Below, one piece after another: positions 24,006 through 32,264 of a stretch of 62,920 nt of DNA. Within the stretch, counting starts at the first letter, position 1. Each line of letters starts with the position of its first letter. Location: NCBI GenBank assembly GCA_045126975.1, contig JBGVPL010000036.1, positions 1-62,920 on the forward strand, read 5' to 3'. The position numbers and the translations under genes are program-made. The stretch is from Aphodosoma sp045126975. GTDB taxonomy: Bacteria > Bacteroidota > Bacteroidia > Bacteroidales > Paludibacteraceae. Under the pieces are notes generated by a model. It did not search any database. It was not told the origin of the DNA and saw only the letters and a program-made list of their open reading frames with translations.

Positions 24006-25964
24006 TTAGTTCTTTTTAGCTTTCATTGTAGCCACGATAAGATATGCAATAATTGCAAGATACATCACAAGACCCACAAGAGCTGCTTGATTTGAGCTGT
24101 ACCAATTTGACATGAAGAAATCGAGGCCAGCAAATTTCATAGCTGCCGAAACTACACCCATCAATGCACCACCAGCAATGAAACCAGAAGCAAGTAATGT
24201 ACCACGTTCCATACGTGCATTGTTAAGTTCTGCATCTTTAGAACGTGTAGAAACAAACCAGCTAATCAAACCACCCACTACGAGCGGAGTATTCAAATAC
24301 AAAGGAATAAACATACCCAATGCGAATGGCAATACAGGTACACCAAGAATATTCAAAAGAAGAGCCAAAATAGCACCTGTGCCATAAAGCATCCAAGGCG
24401 CACCTTGTCCCATCATCAATGGCTCAATCACAGCAGCCATAGCATTTGCTTGTGGTGCAGCAAGAGCGTTATCGCCTGTGAAACCATACACTTCGTTCAA
24501 TACAATCATTACACCACCTACAGTAGCAGCAGAAACTAATGTTCCGAGGAACTTCCAAGTCTCTTGTTTTGCAGGTGTTACACCAATCCAATAACCAATT
24601 TTCAAGTCGGTAATGAAACCACCAGCCATCGACAATGCAGTACATACCACACCACCAATAACCATAGAAGCAACCATACCTGATGTACCTTCGAGACCTA
24701 CGCTCACTAATACCATAGAAGCCACGATGAGAGTCATCAATGTCATACCTGATACAGGGTTAGAGCCTACGATAGCAATAGCATTAGCAGCAACTGTAGT
24801 AAACAAGAATGCAATAACCAATACTACCAAGAAAGCCACCACTGTTTGCATAAGGTTATGAATTACACCGAAATAGAAGAATACGAATACGATAACCAAT
24901 GCCGATACAATAGAAATCAAGATAAGTTTCATTGAAAGGTCGCGCTCTGTACGTGGCAATGCTTCTGCCACTGCTTTACCTTTACCGCCAAGTTCTTTAG
25001 CAGCCAAGCCTGCAGCACCTTTGATTACGCCCCACGATTTGATGATACCGATGATACCAGCCATTGCAATAGCACCTACACCAATAAAACGACCATAGTT
25101 CAAGAAGATTTCTGTAGTTGTAAGTTGAGCTACTTCAGGAGCACCATATTGTCCGAGCAATGGTACTACGAAGAACCAAATGAAGAATGAACCAGCACAA
25201 ATAATCAAACTATATTTAAGTCCGATAATATAACCAAGACCCAACACAGCAGCCGATGTATTTATCGACAACTCCATTTTGAGTTTTTGCGAAAGCTCTG
25301 CACCCCATGTCATCATTGTAGTAGAGAGTTTATCGCTCCAAGCACCGAATGTTGATACAGCAAAGTCGTAAAGACCACCGAGCAAACCTGCGATGAGCAA
25401 AGGTTTAGCTTGACTACCACCCTTTTCGCCTGATACCAACACTTGTGTTGTTGCTGTTGCTTCTGGGAAAGGATACTTACCGTGCATATCACTTACAAAG
25501 TATTTACGGAAAGGTATCAAGAACAAAATACCAAGAATACCACCAAGCAACGAACTCAAGAACACTTGCATGAACGATACTGTCAATTCAGGGTATTTAG
25601 CTTCAAGAATGTAAAGTGCTGGCAATGTAAAGATTGCACCTGCCACAATCACACCCGAAGCCGAGCCGATAGATTGAATAATTACGTTCTCGCCAAGTGC
25701 ATTCTTACGACCTGTTGCACTTGCAAGACCCACTGCAATAATCGCAATCGGAATTGCAGCTTCGAATACTTGTCCCACTTTCAATCCAAGATAAGCAGCT
25801 GCTGCCGAGAACAACACTGCCATCACCAAACCCAATGTTACCGAATAGGCATTAGCCTCTGGCACCACTTTGTTTGCTGGAAGAATCGGAACATACTTCT
25901 CTCCCGGTTTCAATTCACGCGTCGCGTTCTCCGGAAGACCAATTTGTTGTTTTTCTTCACTCAT
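24006..25964 (-). CDS. OPT family oligopeptide transporter
   Basis: The 652-residue inner-membrane protein has about 14-16 membrane helices. It shows the OPT-family elements of the bacterial branch: NAYSVTLGLVMAVLFSAAAAYLGL near the N-terminus, KYPFPEATATTQVL, GLKYSLIICAGSFFIW, GNPVSGM-like GSNPVSGMTLMTL, and ITDLKIGYWIGVTP. OPT carriers import peptides or metal chelates by proton coupling. The neighbouring amide hydrolase may be coincidental. A heptamer array and a ~210-bp MITE-like element occupy its upstream region, so its promoter could lie within them. Confidence 0.9.
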   Translation of the reverse strand: MSEEKQQIGLPENATRELKPGEKYVPILPANKVVPEANAYSVTLGLVMAVLFSAAAAYLGLKVGQVFEAAIPIAIIAVGLASATGRKNALGENVIIQSIGSASGVIVAGAIFTLPALYILEAKYPELTVSFMQVFLSSLLGGILGILFLIPFRKYFVSDMHGKYPFPEATATTQVLVSGEKGGSQAKPLLIAGLLGGLYDFAVSTFGAWSDKLSTTMMTWGAELSQKLKMELSINTSAAVLGLGYIIGLKYSLIICAGSFFIWFFVVPLLGQYGAPEVAQLTTTEIFLNYGRFIGVGAIAMAGIIGIIKSWGVIKGAAGLAAKELGGKGKAVAEALPRTERDLSMKLILISIVSALVIVFVFFYFGVIHNLMQTVVAFLVVLVIAFLFTTVAANAIAIVGSNPVSGMTLMTLIVASMVLVSVGLEGTSGMVASMVIGGVVCTALSMAGGFITDLKIGYWIGVTPAKQETWKFLGTLVSAATVGGVMIVLNEVYGFTGDNALAAPQANAMAAVIEPLMMGQGAPWMLYGTGAILALLLNILGVPVLPFALGMFIPLYLNTPLVVGGLISWFVSTRSKDAELNNARMERGTLLASGFIAGGALMGVVSAAMKFAGLDFFMSNWYSSNQAALVGLVMYLAIIAYLIVATMKAKKN

Positions 25965-25974
25965 AATTTTTATT

Positions 25975-26010
25975 AATTAGTAATTAGTAGTTAGTAATTA
26001 GTAATTTAGT
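25975..26010. repeat. Heptamer array (TAATTAG)
   Basis: TAATTAG, TAGTTAG, TAATTAG units directly upstream of the OPT gene start. Confidence 0.7.
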
Positions 26011-26021
26011 TATTACCTATA

Positions 26022-26236
26022 TTTTTTAGACAGAATGACATAAAGACAAATTTTTAGGAATCTTTTGACATACGCCTCGCTAAAAAACTTGCGTTTTTTA
26101 TCTTGGCGAAAAAAAGACAAATTTTAAGTTACATTTTTCAAAATATGTCTTTGTAGTCGAGGTTTTGCAAAGCAAAAACAAGACCATTATGAATATAAAA
26201 AATAAATATATTCTTATGTCTTTCTGTCTAAAAAAG
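26022..26236 (+). mobile_element. MITE-like element, copy 1 (~215 bp)
   Basis: Ends TTTTTTAGACAGAATGACAT (26022-26041) and its near-inverse finishing GTCTTTCTGTCTAAAAAA (to 26235) form terminal inverted repeats of about 22 bp. The interior contains no gene. Its first ~95 bp (from TTTTGACATACGCCTCGC to the words near 26155) match the reverse complement of 33186-33285, and weaker identity continues through AAGACCATTAT. It lies between the OPT gene and the dnaB stop. Confidence 0.7.
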
Positions 26237-26240
26237 AAAA

Positions 26241-27812
26241 TCAATAAGGTACATCTCCTCCTCCCATCGGTGGCAAATTATAATCTTGCATACCTGCAAA
26301 TGGGTCGAAATTATCAGGCATCGCTGGCGGCATTGGTGGCAGAGGTGCACCCATTGATTGATTTGAAGTTGACGCACTATTAACTCTTGAACCATAAACA
26401 CCCATCGGGTCCACATCATCCTCTTCGTTCAAGAATTGTGTATATTGTCCACGGAACTTCAAATCTACATCTTCAGTCGCACCACTACGGTGTTTTGCAA
26501 TAATAATCTGTGCTAAACCACGAAGGTCTTTGCCCGATACTGGGTCTTGATATATCTTATAATACTCAGGACGGTGAATAAAGCAAACCATATCGGCATC
26601 TTGCTCAATAGCTCCCGATTCACGCAAGTCGCTGAGTTGTGGCTTTTTACCCTCTACTGCATTAGCTGCGCCACGATTTTCCACACCACGATTCAATTGC
26701 GACAAGGCTATAATTGGTATATCCAACTCTTTAGCCAAACCTTTCAACGAACGCGAAATCAAACTCACCTCCTGCTCACGCGAGAAGAAGTTCATACCCT
26801 GCGCATTCATCAACTGCAAGTAGTCAATAACTATCAACTTCACTTCATGGTCGCGCACCAAACGACGAGCTTTGGTTCTTAATTCCAAGATTGACAACGA
26901 AGGCGTATCATCCACATACAATGGTGCTTTTTGCAATTTACCAATTGCCACATCCAACTGAGCCCATTCATGTTTCTCTAACTGACCATTCTTTATTTTT
27001 TTCGAATCTAATTGTGCTACGTTCGAAATCAAACGGTTAACCAACTCCACATTACTCATCTCAAGCGAGAACACTGCACAAGGCGTATTCATATCAACCG
27101 CAATATTCTTCGCCATCGACAACACAAACGCCGTCTTACCCATCGCAGGACGTGCTGCAATAATCACCAACGTACTATTTTGCCAACCCGAAGTAACTTT
27201 ATCTAATTTATGGAATCCCGAAGGCAAACCACTCATACCACCAGCCTGTTTCGCTGCCTTTTGCATGCGCTCCAATGCCTCTTGCAACACACTACCCACA
27301 GCCACCACATCACGCTTAATACCATTCTGACTCACCTCAAATATCGACCCTTCTGCCTCTTGCATCAAATCATCCACATCGGCTTTATCATCAAATGCCT
27401 TAGTCTGAATATCTGTAGCTACACGTATCAACTCACGCGCTAAGAACTTCTGTGCTATAATCTTAGCATGGTATTCCAAGTGTGCCGACGATGCCAAATT
27501 AGTAGTCAAACTACCAATAAACGCAGGTCCACCCACCTCATCTAACGTGCCCTCTTTGCGCATTTGTTCCACCACTGTAAGCATATCTACAGGCTCTTCA
27601 TTGGCAGCCAAATTCACAATCGCACGATATATCTTCTCATGAGTTTCTTTATAGAAACACTCAGGTTTCAATATCTCAGCAACTATAGCAAATGCATCAC
27701 GCTCCAACATCAACGCGCCCAACACACTCGCCTCCATATCCACCGCTTGAGGTGGCACACGCCCAAAATCTATCTGGCGCACATCTGTCTTTTCTTGTCT
27801 CTTTTTCGCCAT
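26241..27812 (-). CDS. dnaB: Replicative DNA helicase DnaB
   Basis: DnaB unwinds DNA at the replication fork. The 523-residue protein has the N-terminal DnaB domain (DMEASVLGALM onward, about 22-130), a linker, and the RecA-like ATPase: Walker A in ARPAMGKTAF (about 222), Walker B in LIVIDYLQLM, the LSQLNRGVE Gln sensor, and RSGATEDVDLKF near the end. The C-terminal 50 residues are Pro/Met/Asn-rich and probably disordered, as in other Bacteroidetes. The stop lies five bases from the end of MITE-like copy 1. A good promoter lies at 27895-27925. Confidence 0.96.
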   Translation of the reverse strand: MAKKRQEKTDVRQIDFGRVPPQAVDMEASVLGALMLERDAFAIVAEILKPECFYKETHEKIYRAIVNLAANEEPVDMLTVVEQMRKEGTLDEVGGPAFIGSLTTNLASSAHLEYHAKIIAQKFLARELIRVATDIQTKAFDDKADVDDLMQEAEGSIFEVSQNGIKRDVVAVGSVLQEALERMQKAAKQAGGMSGLPSGFHKLDKVTSGWQNSTLVIIAARPAMGKTAFVLSMAKNIAVDMNTPCAVFSLEMSNVELVNRLISNVAQLDSKKIKNGQLEKHEWAQLDVAIGKLQKAPLYVDDTPSLSILELRTKARRLVRDHEVKLIVIDYLQLMNAQGMNFFSREQEVSLISRSLKGLAKELDIPIIALSQLNRGVENRGAANAVEGKKPQLSDLRESGAIEQDADMVCFIHRPEYYKIYQDPVSGKDLRGLAQIIIAKHRSGATEDVDLKFRGQYTQFLNEEDDVDPMGVYGSRVNSASTSNQSMGAPLPPMPPAMPDNFDPFAGMQDYNLPPMGGGDVPY

Positions 27813-27837
27813 CGTTTTTTCTTATTTATTTTAGATA

Positions 27838-27890
27838 AAAGAACAGAATAACAAAAATTTATGTTATTATGTTATTCTGTCTTTTTTAAC
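27838..27890. repeat. Short hairpin with the MITE-type terminus (AGACAGAATAACA)
   Basis: AACAGAATAACA and TGTTATTCTGTC arms flank an AT core in the dnaB leader. The terminus words are those of the ~210-bp elements. Confidence 0.6.
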
Positions 27891-27894
27891 TCTG

Positions 27895-27925
27895 CAAATT
27901 TACAACAATTTTCTCAAATTTCAAA
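27895..27925 (-). promoter_or_regulatory. Promoter of dnaB
   Basis: Minus strand: TTTG (27925-27922), 19 bp, TAAATTTG (27902-27895). Confidence 0.65.
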
Positions 27926-27960
27926 ATCATTTACAATTTCCTCACTCCTCATTCCTCATT

Positions 27961-28677
27961 CTAAAGAAACTCAACCACCGAATAAACTTTCCCATCCTCT
28001 CTTCGCATCACAACCACATATCCATCCTCTATTTTATATCTCTCCACCCTCATCACATCGCCATATACAGCAGGTATCAAATACTCAATTCTAATGCGCG
28101 AAAACTCCCAATCACGAGGCAAAAACTCCTCACCAATAGCCACATACCACGCATTATTCATGTGCTTATTGCCATCAATATGATACTCCCTCACACGATA
28201 TTCATCCACCAACTCAGGCTTCACATCTTTCGGAATACGTATCTTGCGAGGACGATAGTCCATCTCATGACGCTCATGTCGAGGCATCGTAGCCATAATC
28301 TCAGGCGGTACACGTAGCAACTGCCCCGTATCATACTTCACAAACACCCCTAACGCACTTGACTCAACACATACCCTGCCCTCCTCATCATACACATTAT
28401 TATTACGATAACCGTACGACGGATTCACCTCATAGACCCAAGTCTTCACCTTCACTCGTTCGCCATATTTCGGCATACGAATAATATGAATATCTCTCTG
28501 CGACAAGAACATACCACCATTCACCGACTTGAAATATGCATCCAACTCAGGCTCTGTATCCAACTGAAATACACTACAATCCTGCAAATAATCAATCAGC
28601 GAACGTAGTTTTAAACAACCCTTACGACCCAAATCGCTGGTTGCAACCACCTTTTCCATTTCAAATCTACCATCCAT
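27961..28677 (-). CDS. Acyl-ACP thioesterase
   Basis: This is a double-hotdog thioesterase of the plant FatA/FatB-like bacterial group, which releases fatty acids from acyl-ACP. The catalytic region is visible as HIDGNKHMNNAWYVAIGEEFL (about 163-183), containing the Asp/Asn-x-His arrangement with Asn and the later Glu. The N-terminal hotdog includes KLRSLIDYLQDCS. The 238-residue length is normal for Bacteroidetes. The stop codon falls at the edge of a TTCCTCA heptamer array (27930-27962). Confidence 0.88.
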   Translation of the reverse strand: MDGRFEMEKVVATSDLGRKGCLKLRSLIDYLQDCSVFQLDTEPELDAYFKSVNGGMFLSQRDIHIIRMPKYGERVKVKTWVYEVNPSYGYRNNNVYDEEGRVCVESSALGVFVKYDTGQLLRVPPEIMATMPRHERHEMDYRPRKIRIPKDVKPELVDEYRVREYHIDGNKHMNNAWYVAIGEEFLPRDWEFSRIRIEYLIPAVYGDVMRVERYKIEDGYVVVMRREDGKVYSVVEFL

Positions 28678-28684
28678 AACGTAT

Positions 28685-28748
28685 CAATGAGTAATTAGTA
28701 ATTAGTAATTAGTAATGAGGAATGGGGAATGAGGAATGGGAAATTAAG
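28685..28748. repeat. Heptamer array, two unit types (TAATTAG then GAATGGG/GAATGAG)
   Basis: TAATTAG x3, TAATGAG, GAATGGG, GAATGAG, GAATGGG follow in unbroken 7-bp register, showing one array passing gradually from one heptamer to another. Confidence 0.85.
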
Positions 28749-28759
28749 AACCTTGTTCT

Positions 28760-29353
28760 TTATTTTGTTACTTCGAGGAGCGAAGATGCTAATCCATCGG
28801 CAGCTTGGAGCACTGCGAGTAGAGGACATTGTTCTTTAGCCGCATTCAAATTCGACTTAGCCTCTGCGCTCTGAAAAGCCAACTCCCACGCCGCCATGTG
28901 CCAACGAATAGCCATCATCTCATCTCTCGTAAGCGCAAAACCAAGCGACAACAACATAATCACCGACTTCTCGCCATGTCCAAGTGGAAACTTCGAATAA
29001 TCAACCCCATACGCATCTGTTTCAACCCACACACCATTTATTTTACGATTTTTTTTCTCTATTTTATAGACATTTGTTTTGCAGAGGTCGTGCAATAACG
29101 CCACAATCGCAATACTCTCATCCGGAATCCTATCTGCTAACTCAGGCTTCATCCCCACCATAGCCGCTTTCACTCGCATCGCCACATTATACACATTCAA
29201 CGAGTGCTCAGCCAACCCACCTTCATAATTACCATGAAATGCAGTCGAAGCTGGAGCCGTAAAGTAATCCGACTTATTCTCCAAATAATCAATTACTTTA
29301 TCAATTCTATCCCTCTCTGTAGCTTTTAATAGTTCAATAATTTTCGTTTTCAT
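28760..29353 (-). CDS. HD-domain phosphohydrolase-like protein
   Basis: Metal-binding HD motifs are visible: a His in GGLAEHSLNVY (about 53), HD in ALLHDLCK (about 93-94), His in LGHGEKSV, and IRWHMAAW. The order matches HD-superfamily hydrolases, near the YhaM/HDIG-like type, acting on nucleotides or nucleic acid ends; the substrate is not known here. The 197-residue protein lacks other domains. It ends ten bases... upstream of the thioesterase block and starts 10 bases after the SRPBCC gene, so it is probably co-transcribed with it. Confidence 0.75.
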   Translation of the reverse strand: MKTKIIELLKATERDRIDKVIDYLENKSDYFTAPASTAFHGNYEGGLAEHSLNVYNVAMRVKAAMVGMKPELADRIPDESIAIVALLHDLCKTNVYKIEKKNRKINGVWVETDAYGVDYSKFPLGHGEKSVIMLLSLGFALTRDEMMAIRWHMAAWELAFQSAEAKSNLNAAKEQCPLLAVLQAADGLASSLLEVTK

Positions 29354-29363
29354 ACTATATCTA

Positions 29364-29786
29364 TTATCTATTCACAATCATAGCAATCATATCTGCCATG
29401 CGTTCAATGCCATCATCAAGTTTGTTGCCTATCATTGGTTTGAGCATGAATGGTATGTCGGCTTTGAGAGTGAGTTTCATACGAGTATCGTAATCAGCTA
29501 CGCCTACGAGTTGTATCCAAAAGTTGAATTGAATTGGAAAATTGTCGGCACCGAATTTCAACATCTTTGGAGTTTCGTAATCAACGATGCGGAGCACAAC
29601 TTGACCAATTGGGTCAACTGTGAACGACACCGAATCTGGCGTAAAACTCAAATCCTTGATTTTATCTTTGTGCTCAGCAGGCAATGCAGCTGCATATTTC
29701 TCCAACTGAGTCAAATCGCTCAACATGGCATAAATTTCTGCTTGTGGCTTAAACAATTGTTTTTGTTTGCTTTCGTAAGTATTCAT
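29364..29786 (-). CDS. SRPBCC (START-like) family protein
   Basis: The 140-residue protein has the helix-grip layout of the SRPBCC superfamily. An N-terminal strand-helix pair (PQAEIYAMLSDLTQLEKY) is followed by beta strands and a long C-terminal helix (LDDGIERMADMIAMI). Such small domains bind hydrophobic ligands. No ligand can be named. The gene lies between aroK and the HD gene on the same strand. Confidence 0.7.
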   Translation of the reverse strand: MNTYESKQKQLFKPQAEIYAMLSDLTQLEKYAAALPAEHKDKIKDLSFTPDSVSFTVDPIGQVVLRIVDYETPKMLKFGADNFPIQFNFWIQLVGVADYDTRMKLTLKADIPFMLKPMIGNKLDDGIERMADMIAMIVNR

Positions 29787-29802
29787 CTTTAGATTTTTAG
29801 AT

Positions 29803-29850
29803 ATTTAGTAGCGAGTAGCGAGACTTACTCGCTTCGCTCGTTTATAATTT
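29803..29850. repeat. Heptamer array pair overlapping the 3' end of aroK
   Basis: TAGCGAG, TAGCGAG, ACTTACT, CGCTTCGCTCG. The last codons and stop of aroK (INERSE) are made of array DNA. Confidence 0.7.
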
Positions 29851-30295
29851 CTTGTGCTTGAAGATAAAACGATTCGCGTTCTGCAAGATGTTTAGAGACA
29901 AAATCTATTAGTTCTTCTTTTGTTTTGTTTGCGACTATAGGTCTTTTGTTTTGCGAACGCATAATTCGCTCTACCAAAACATCAACATCACATTGTAAAT
30001 AAATAGTCTGCCCAGACGCATTCATCTGCTCCATATTATCAAAAAAACATGGCGTTCCACCTCCTACCGACACAACCACATCTTCCATACCCATCACTTC
30101 GTGCAACATATTTCGCTCGCGACGACGGAAGCCCTCCTCCCCTATTTCGGCGAACATATCGGCTATTTTCGTGCGAAATCGTTGCTCTATACGCCAATCG
30201 AGGTCGATATGTTCAATGCCATACCGACGAGCCAAAGCACGACCTACTGTCGTCTTGCCCGACCCCATATACCCTATTAAAAATATTGGACGCAA
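29825..30295 (-). CDS. aroK: Shikimate kinase
   Basis: AroK phosphorylates shikimate in aromatic amino acid synthesis. The 156-residue P-loop kinase shows GYMGSGKTTVGR (Walker A, about 8-19), DLDWRIEQR with the shikimate-binding Asp, the GEEGFRRRE segment, VSVGGGTPCF, and a lid with RPI. The family is usually about 165-175 residues; this one is slightly short and ends in INERSE, which is encoded by a heptamer array. The C-terminus may therefore have been replaced by repeat DNA, leaving the catalytic core intact. Confidence 0.93.
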   Translation of the reverse strand: MRPIFLIGYMGSGKTTVGRALARRYGIEHIDLDWRIEQRFRTKIADMFAEIGEEGFRRRERNMLHEVMGMEDVVVSVGGGTPCFFDNMEQMNASGQTIYLQCDVDVLVERIMRSQNKRPIVANKTKEELIDFVSKHLAERESFYLQAQEIINERSE

Positions 30296-30363
30296 TTGAA
30301 TTGAGAATTGAGAGTTGAGAACCCCCTCGGCTTTCAGCCACTCCCCCTAAAACAGGGGGAGAA
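30296..30363. repeat. Heptamers followed by a REP-like CCCCCT element (copy 1)
   Basis: GAATTGA/GAGTTGA units lead into AACCCCCTCGGC..AGCCACTCCCCCTAAAACAGGGGGAG. Reverse-complemented, this matches the elements at 39911 and 61699. Confidence 0.7.
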
Positions 30364-30416
30364 TATAACAGATACTAATTTTTAGTATTTTTATTGAGGC
30401 AAAAGCAGATTTTAAG

Positions 30417-30448
30417 TTTGCAAAATTACAAAAAATATCGTAATTTTG
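30417..30448 (+). promoter_or_regulatory. Promoter of the GNAT gene
   Basis: TTTG (30417-30420), 20 bp, TAATTTTG (30441-30448). The ATG at 30457 lies only 8 bases later, so the message should be nearly leaderless. Confidence 0.7.
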
Positions 30449-30456
30449 CAAGCACT

Positions 30457-31038
30457 ATGAACATACAAAATATAACTATCCGACAAGCCACTATCAACGA
30501 TGCAGAATTGATTGCCTACTGCGTTGGCTCAGCTATTGGAGAAGAGGCTGTACAAGAACACTTAGGGGCTAATTGGCTCGACATTATAGCCGAAATTGCA
30601 CGTCTTGAGATTTCTCAATATAGCTACCGCAATGCCCTTATTGCTGAGATAAATAACACACCAGCAGGAGCAGTCATAGCCTACGACGGAGCTCGTCTTG
30701 ACGAATTACGCACACAAACTCTTCGTATTATACATCGATACAATCCTGATTTTGCATTCACTGAAGACGAAACAGAAGCAGGCGAATACTATCTCGACTC
30801 ACTTTGCGTACTGCCTCAATACCGCAAAATGAGCGTCGCTACACGACTAATTAATGCTTTATGTGAGAAAGTTTTTTCTGAAGGTCATAATCGCGTGGGG
30901 TTGATAGTGGATTTCGACAACCCCAATGCAGAGCGACTTTACACCTCTTTAGGCTTCAAACGCATCAAAACACGCAATTTCTTAGGTCACCAAATGTGGC
31001 ATTTAGTCAATTCAAAATTCATAATGCATAATTCATAA
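30457..31038 (+). CDS. GNAT family N-acetyltransferase
   Basis: The GNAT fold is visible: IRQATINDAELIAYC at the start (strand 1, helix 1), YYLDSLCVLPQYRKMSVATRL with the acetyl-CoA loop (Q/R-x-x-G/S-x-A pattern, about 125-145), and NPNAERLYTSLGF near the C-terminus. The acceptor is unknown. The ATG at 30457 is chosen over a frame from 30394 because the promoter boxes end at 30448. The last codons (FIMHNS) come from an ATTCATA/ATGCATA heptamer array. Confidence 0.82.
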   Translation: MNIQNITIRQATINDAELIAYCVGSAIGEEAVQEHLGANWLDIIAEIARLEISQYSYRNALIAEINNTPAGAVIAYDGARLDELRTQTLRIIHRYNPDFAFTEDETEAGEYYLDSLCVLPQYRKMSVATRLINALCEKVFSEGHNRVGLIVDFDNPNAERLYTSLGFKRIKTRNFLGHQMWHLVNSKFIMHNS

Positions 31039-31042
31039 TTAA
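31008..31042. repeat. Heptamer array at the 3' end of the GNAT gene
   Basis: ATTCAAA, ATTCATA, ATGCATA, ATTCATA, ATTAA.. supplying the last residues and the stop codon. Confidence 0.7.
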
Positions 31043-31132
31043 ATTTCCATCTTTCAAACCCAAAACAAACACCTATAAATCAACACAATAAAACAAACAA
31101 CAAAAAAAATATAAATTTTATATCAAAAAAAA

Positions 31133-31163
31133 TTTGCTATTTCAAAAAAAAATCGTAACTTTG
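31133..31163 (+). promoter_or_regulatory. Promoter of tRNA-Leu
   Basis: TTTG (31133-31136), 19 bp, TAACTTTG (31156-31163); a textbook Bacteroidetes promoter. Confidence 0.8.
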
Positions 31164-31182
31164 CACTCGATTTCAAAAGGAA

Positions 31183-31266
31183 GCCCAGATGGCGGAATTG
31201 GTAGACGCGCTGGTCTCAAACACCAGTGGATTCACTTCCATGCCGGTTCGATCCCGGCTCTGGGTA
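31183..31266 (+). tRNA. tRNA-Leu (CAA)
   Basis: The acceptor arms are GCCCAGA and TCTGGGT with discriminator A. The anticodon stem CTGGT/ACCAG encloses CTCAAAC, giving anticodon CAA. A long variable arm (type II) and the T-loop GGTTCGATCCC are present. CCA is not encoded. Confidence 0.95.
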
Positions 31267-31272
31267 CTCCCA

Positions 31273-31306
31273 AAAGCACTGATAGATTCTATCGGTGCTT
31301 TTTTTG
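31273..31306 (+). terminator. Terminator of tRNA-Leu
   Basis: AAGCACTGATA and TATCGGTGCTT arms followed by seven T. Confidence 0.85.
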
Positions 31307-31315
31307 TGCTTTTTT

Positions 31316-31373
31316 TGAAGACAGAATAACATAAAGACATAAAAGTTTTTTTTGTTATTCTGTCTTTTTTACT
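31316..31373. repeat. Short hairpin with MITE-type terminus
   Basis: AAGACAGAATAACA and TGTTATTCTGTCTT are perfect 14-bp arms. They match the terminus of the ~210-bp elements and lie between tRNA-Leu and the V-ATPase promoter. Confidence 0.65.
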
Positions 31374-31400
31374 TTTTCATCAAAAAACATTGATTTTTGT

Positions 31401-31431
31401 TTTGTTATTAGAAAAAAGTGTTGTAAATTTG
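31401..31431 (+). promoter_or_regulatory. Promoter of the V-ATPase operon
   Basis: TTTG (31401-31404), 19 bp, TAAATTTG (31424-31431). The leader to atpE is about 135 nt and includes a heptamer array pair. Confidence 0.75.
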
Positions 31432-31449
31432 CAAAGTTTATACCCTATA

Positions 31450-31540
31450 GGAAGATACAAGACACAAGATGCGAGACACGAGAGTTGAAACACGCAAGAA
31501 AAGTCTAATATCTCGTGTCTAATATCTAAAATCTGATAAA
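31450..31540. repeat. Heptamer array pair in the V-ATPase leader
   Basis: GACACAA, GATGCGA, GACACGA then TCTCGTG, TCTAATA, TCTAAAA; nearly self-complementary, so the mRNA leader could fold into a long hairpin. The same heptamers recur at 50910-50950. Confidence 0.7.
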
Positions 31541-31570
31541 AAATAATTATTAACAAAAATATATAGATTT

Positions 31571-32161
31571 ATGAACACTAAACTTCAAGAATTGACCGAC
31601 AAAATCTATGCTGAAGGTGTAGAAAAAGGTAAAAATGAGGCTGCGGAAATTGTGGCTGCTGCAAAAGCTGAGGCTCAACGCATCAAAGAGGCTGCTGAGG
31701 CTGAAGCTCGCAAAATTGTAGAACAAGCTAATGCTAAGGCTGCTGAAACTACAAAAAACACTCAATCGGAGTTGAAACTCTACACTGAACAATCGCTTAA
31801 TGCGTTGAAAACCGAAATCGCTAACCTTATCAGCGACAAAGTGGCTTCTGATTCAGTGAAAGCAGCTACTGCCGACCCTAAATTTATGCAAGCTATCATC
31901 GTGGCTATCACTAAAGTATGGGTAAAAGAAGGTGCTGTGGCTATCGAAGCTAAAGACGCTAAAGCTCTTGAAGAATATTTCATTGCAAATGCTAAAGATG
32001 TGCTTGAAAAAGGCGTGAAAATCACTGAAGTGAAAGGCATGAAAACTGATTTTGCTATCGCTCCTGCTAATGGTGGCTACAAAATCACTTTCGGTAACGA
32101 CGAATTCATCGCTTACTTCAAAGATTTCCTTCGTCCTAAACTTGTTGAAATGCTATTTTAA
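31571..32161 (+). CDS. atpE: V-type ATPase subunit E (peripheral stalk)
   Basis: The 196-residue protein has a long N-terminal Ala/Glu/Lys-rich coiled coil (about 5-85: EKGKNEAAEIVAAAKAEAQR), then a globular C-terminal domain. This is the layout of subunit E, which forms the peripheral stalk that holds the catalytic head of V/A-type ATPases. No partner subunit G/H is seen in the operon. It is the first gene of the unit E, DUF2764, A, B, D, I, K, an order shared with spirochaete and other Bacteroidetes V-ATPases. Confidence 0.88.
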   Translation: MNTKLQELTDKIYAEGVEKGKNEAAEIVAAAKAEAQRIKEAAEAEARKIVEQANAKAAETTKNTQSELKLYTEQSLNALKTEIANLISDKVASDSVKAATADPKFMQAIIVAITKVWVKEGAVAIEAKDAKALEEYFIANAKDVLEKGVKITEVKGMKTDFAIAPANGGYKITFGNDEFIAYFKDFLRPKLVEMLF

Positions 32162-32255
32162 TTAGTAACGAGTAACGAGTAACGAGTAATGAGAACCATC
32201 CGGAACTAAACAATACGCAGAAAAAAATCTCACTACTCGCTACTCGCTACTAAAA
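32160..32255. repeat. Large paired heptamer array (AGTAACG / CTACTCG) with CCATCCGG core
   Basis: AGTAACG x3, AGTAATG, core GAACCATCCGGAACTAAAC, then the complement CTACTCG x3. It could form a stem of about 25-30 bp within the operon mRNA between atpE and the DUF2764 gene. Confidence 0.85.
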
Positions 32256-32264
32256 TACTAACAT

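Noticed and set aside
31134..31334. 66-codon frame over tRNA-Leu
   Set aside because: Covers the promoter, tRNA and terminator; not a protein gene.
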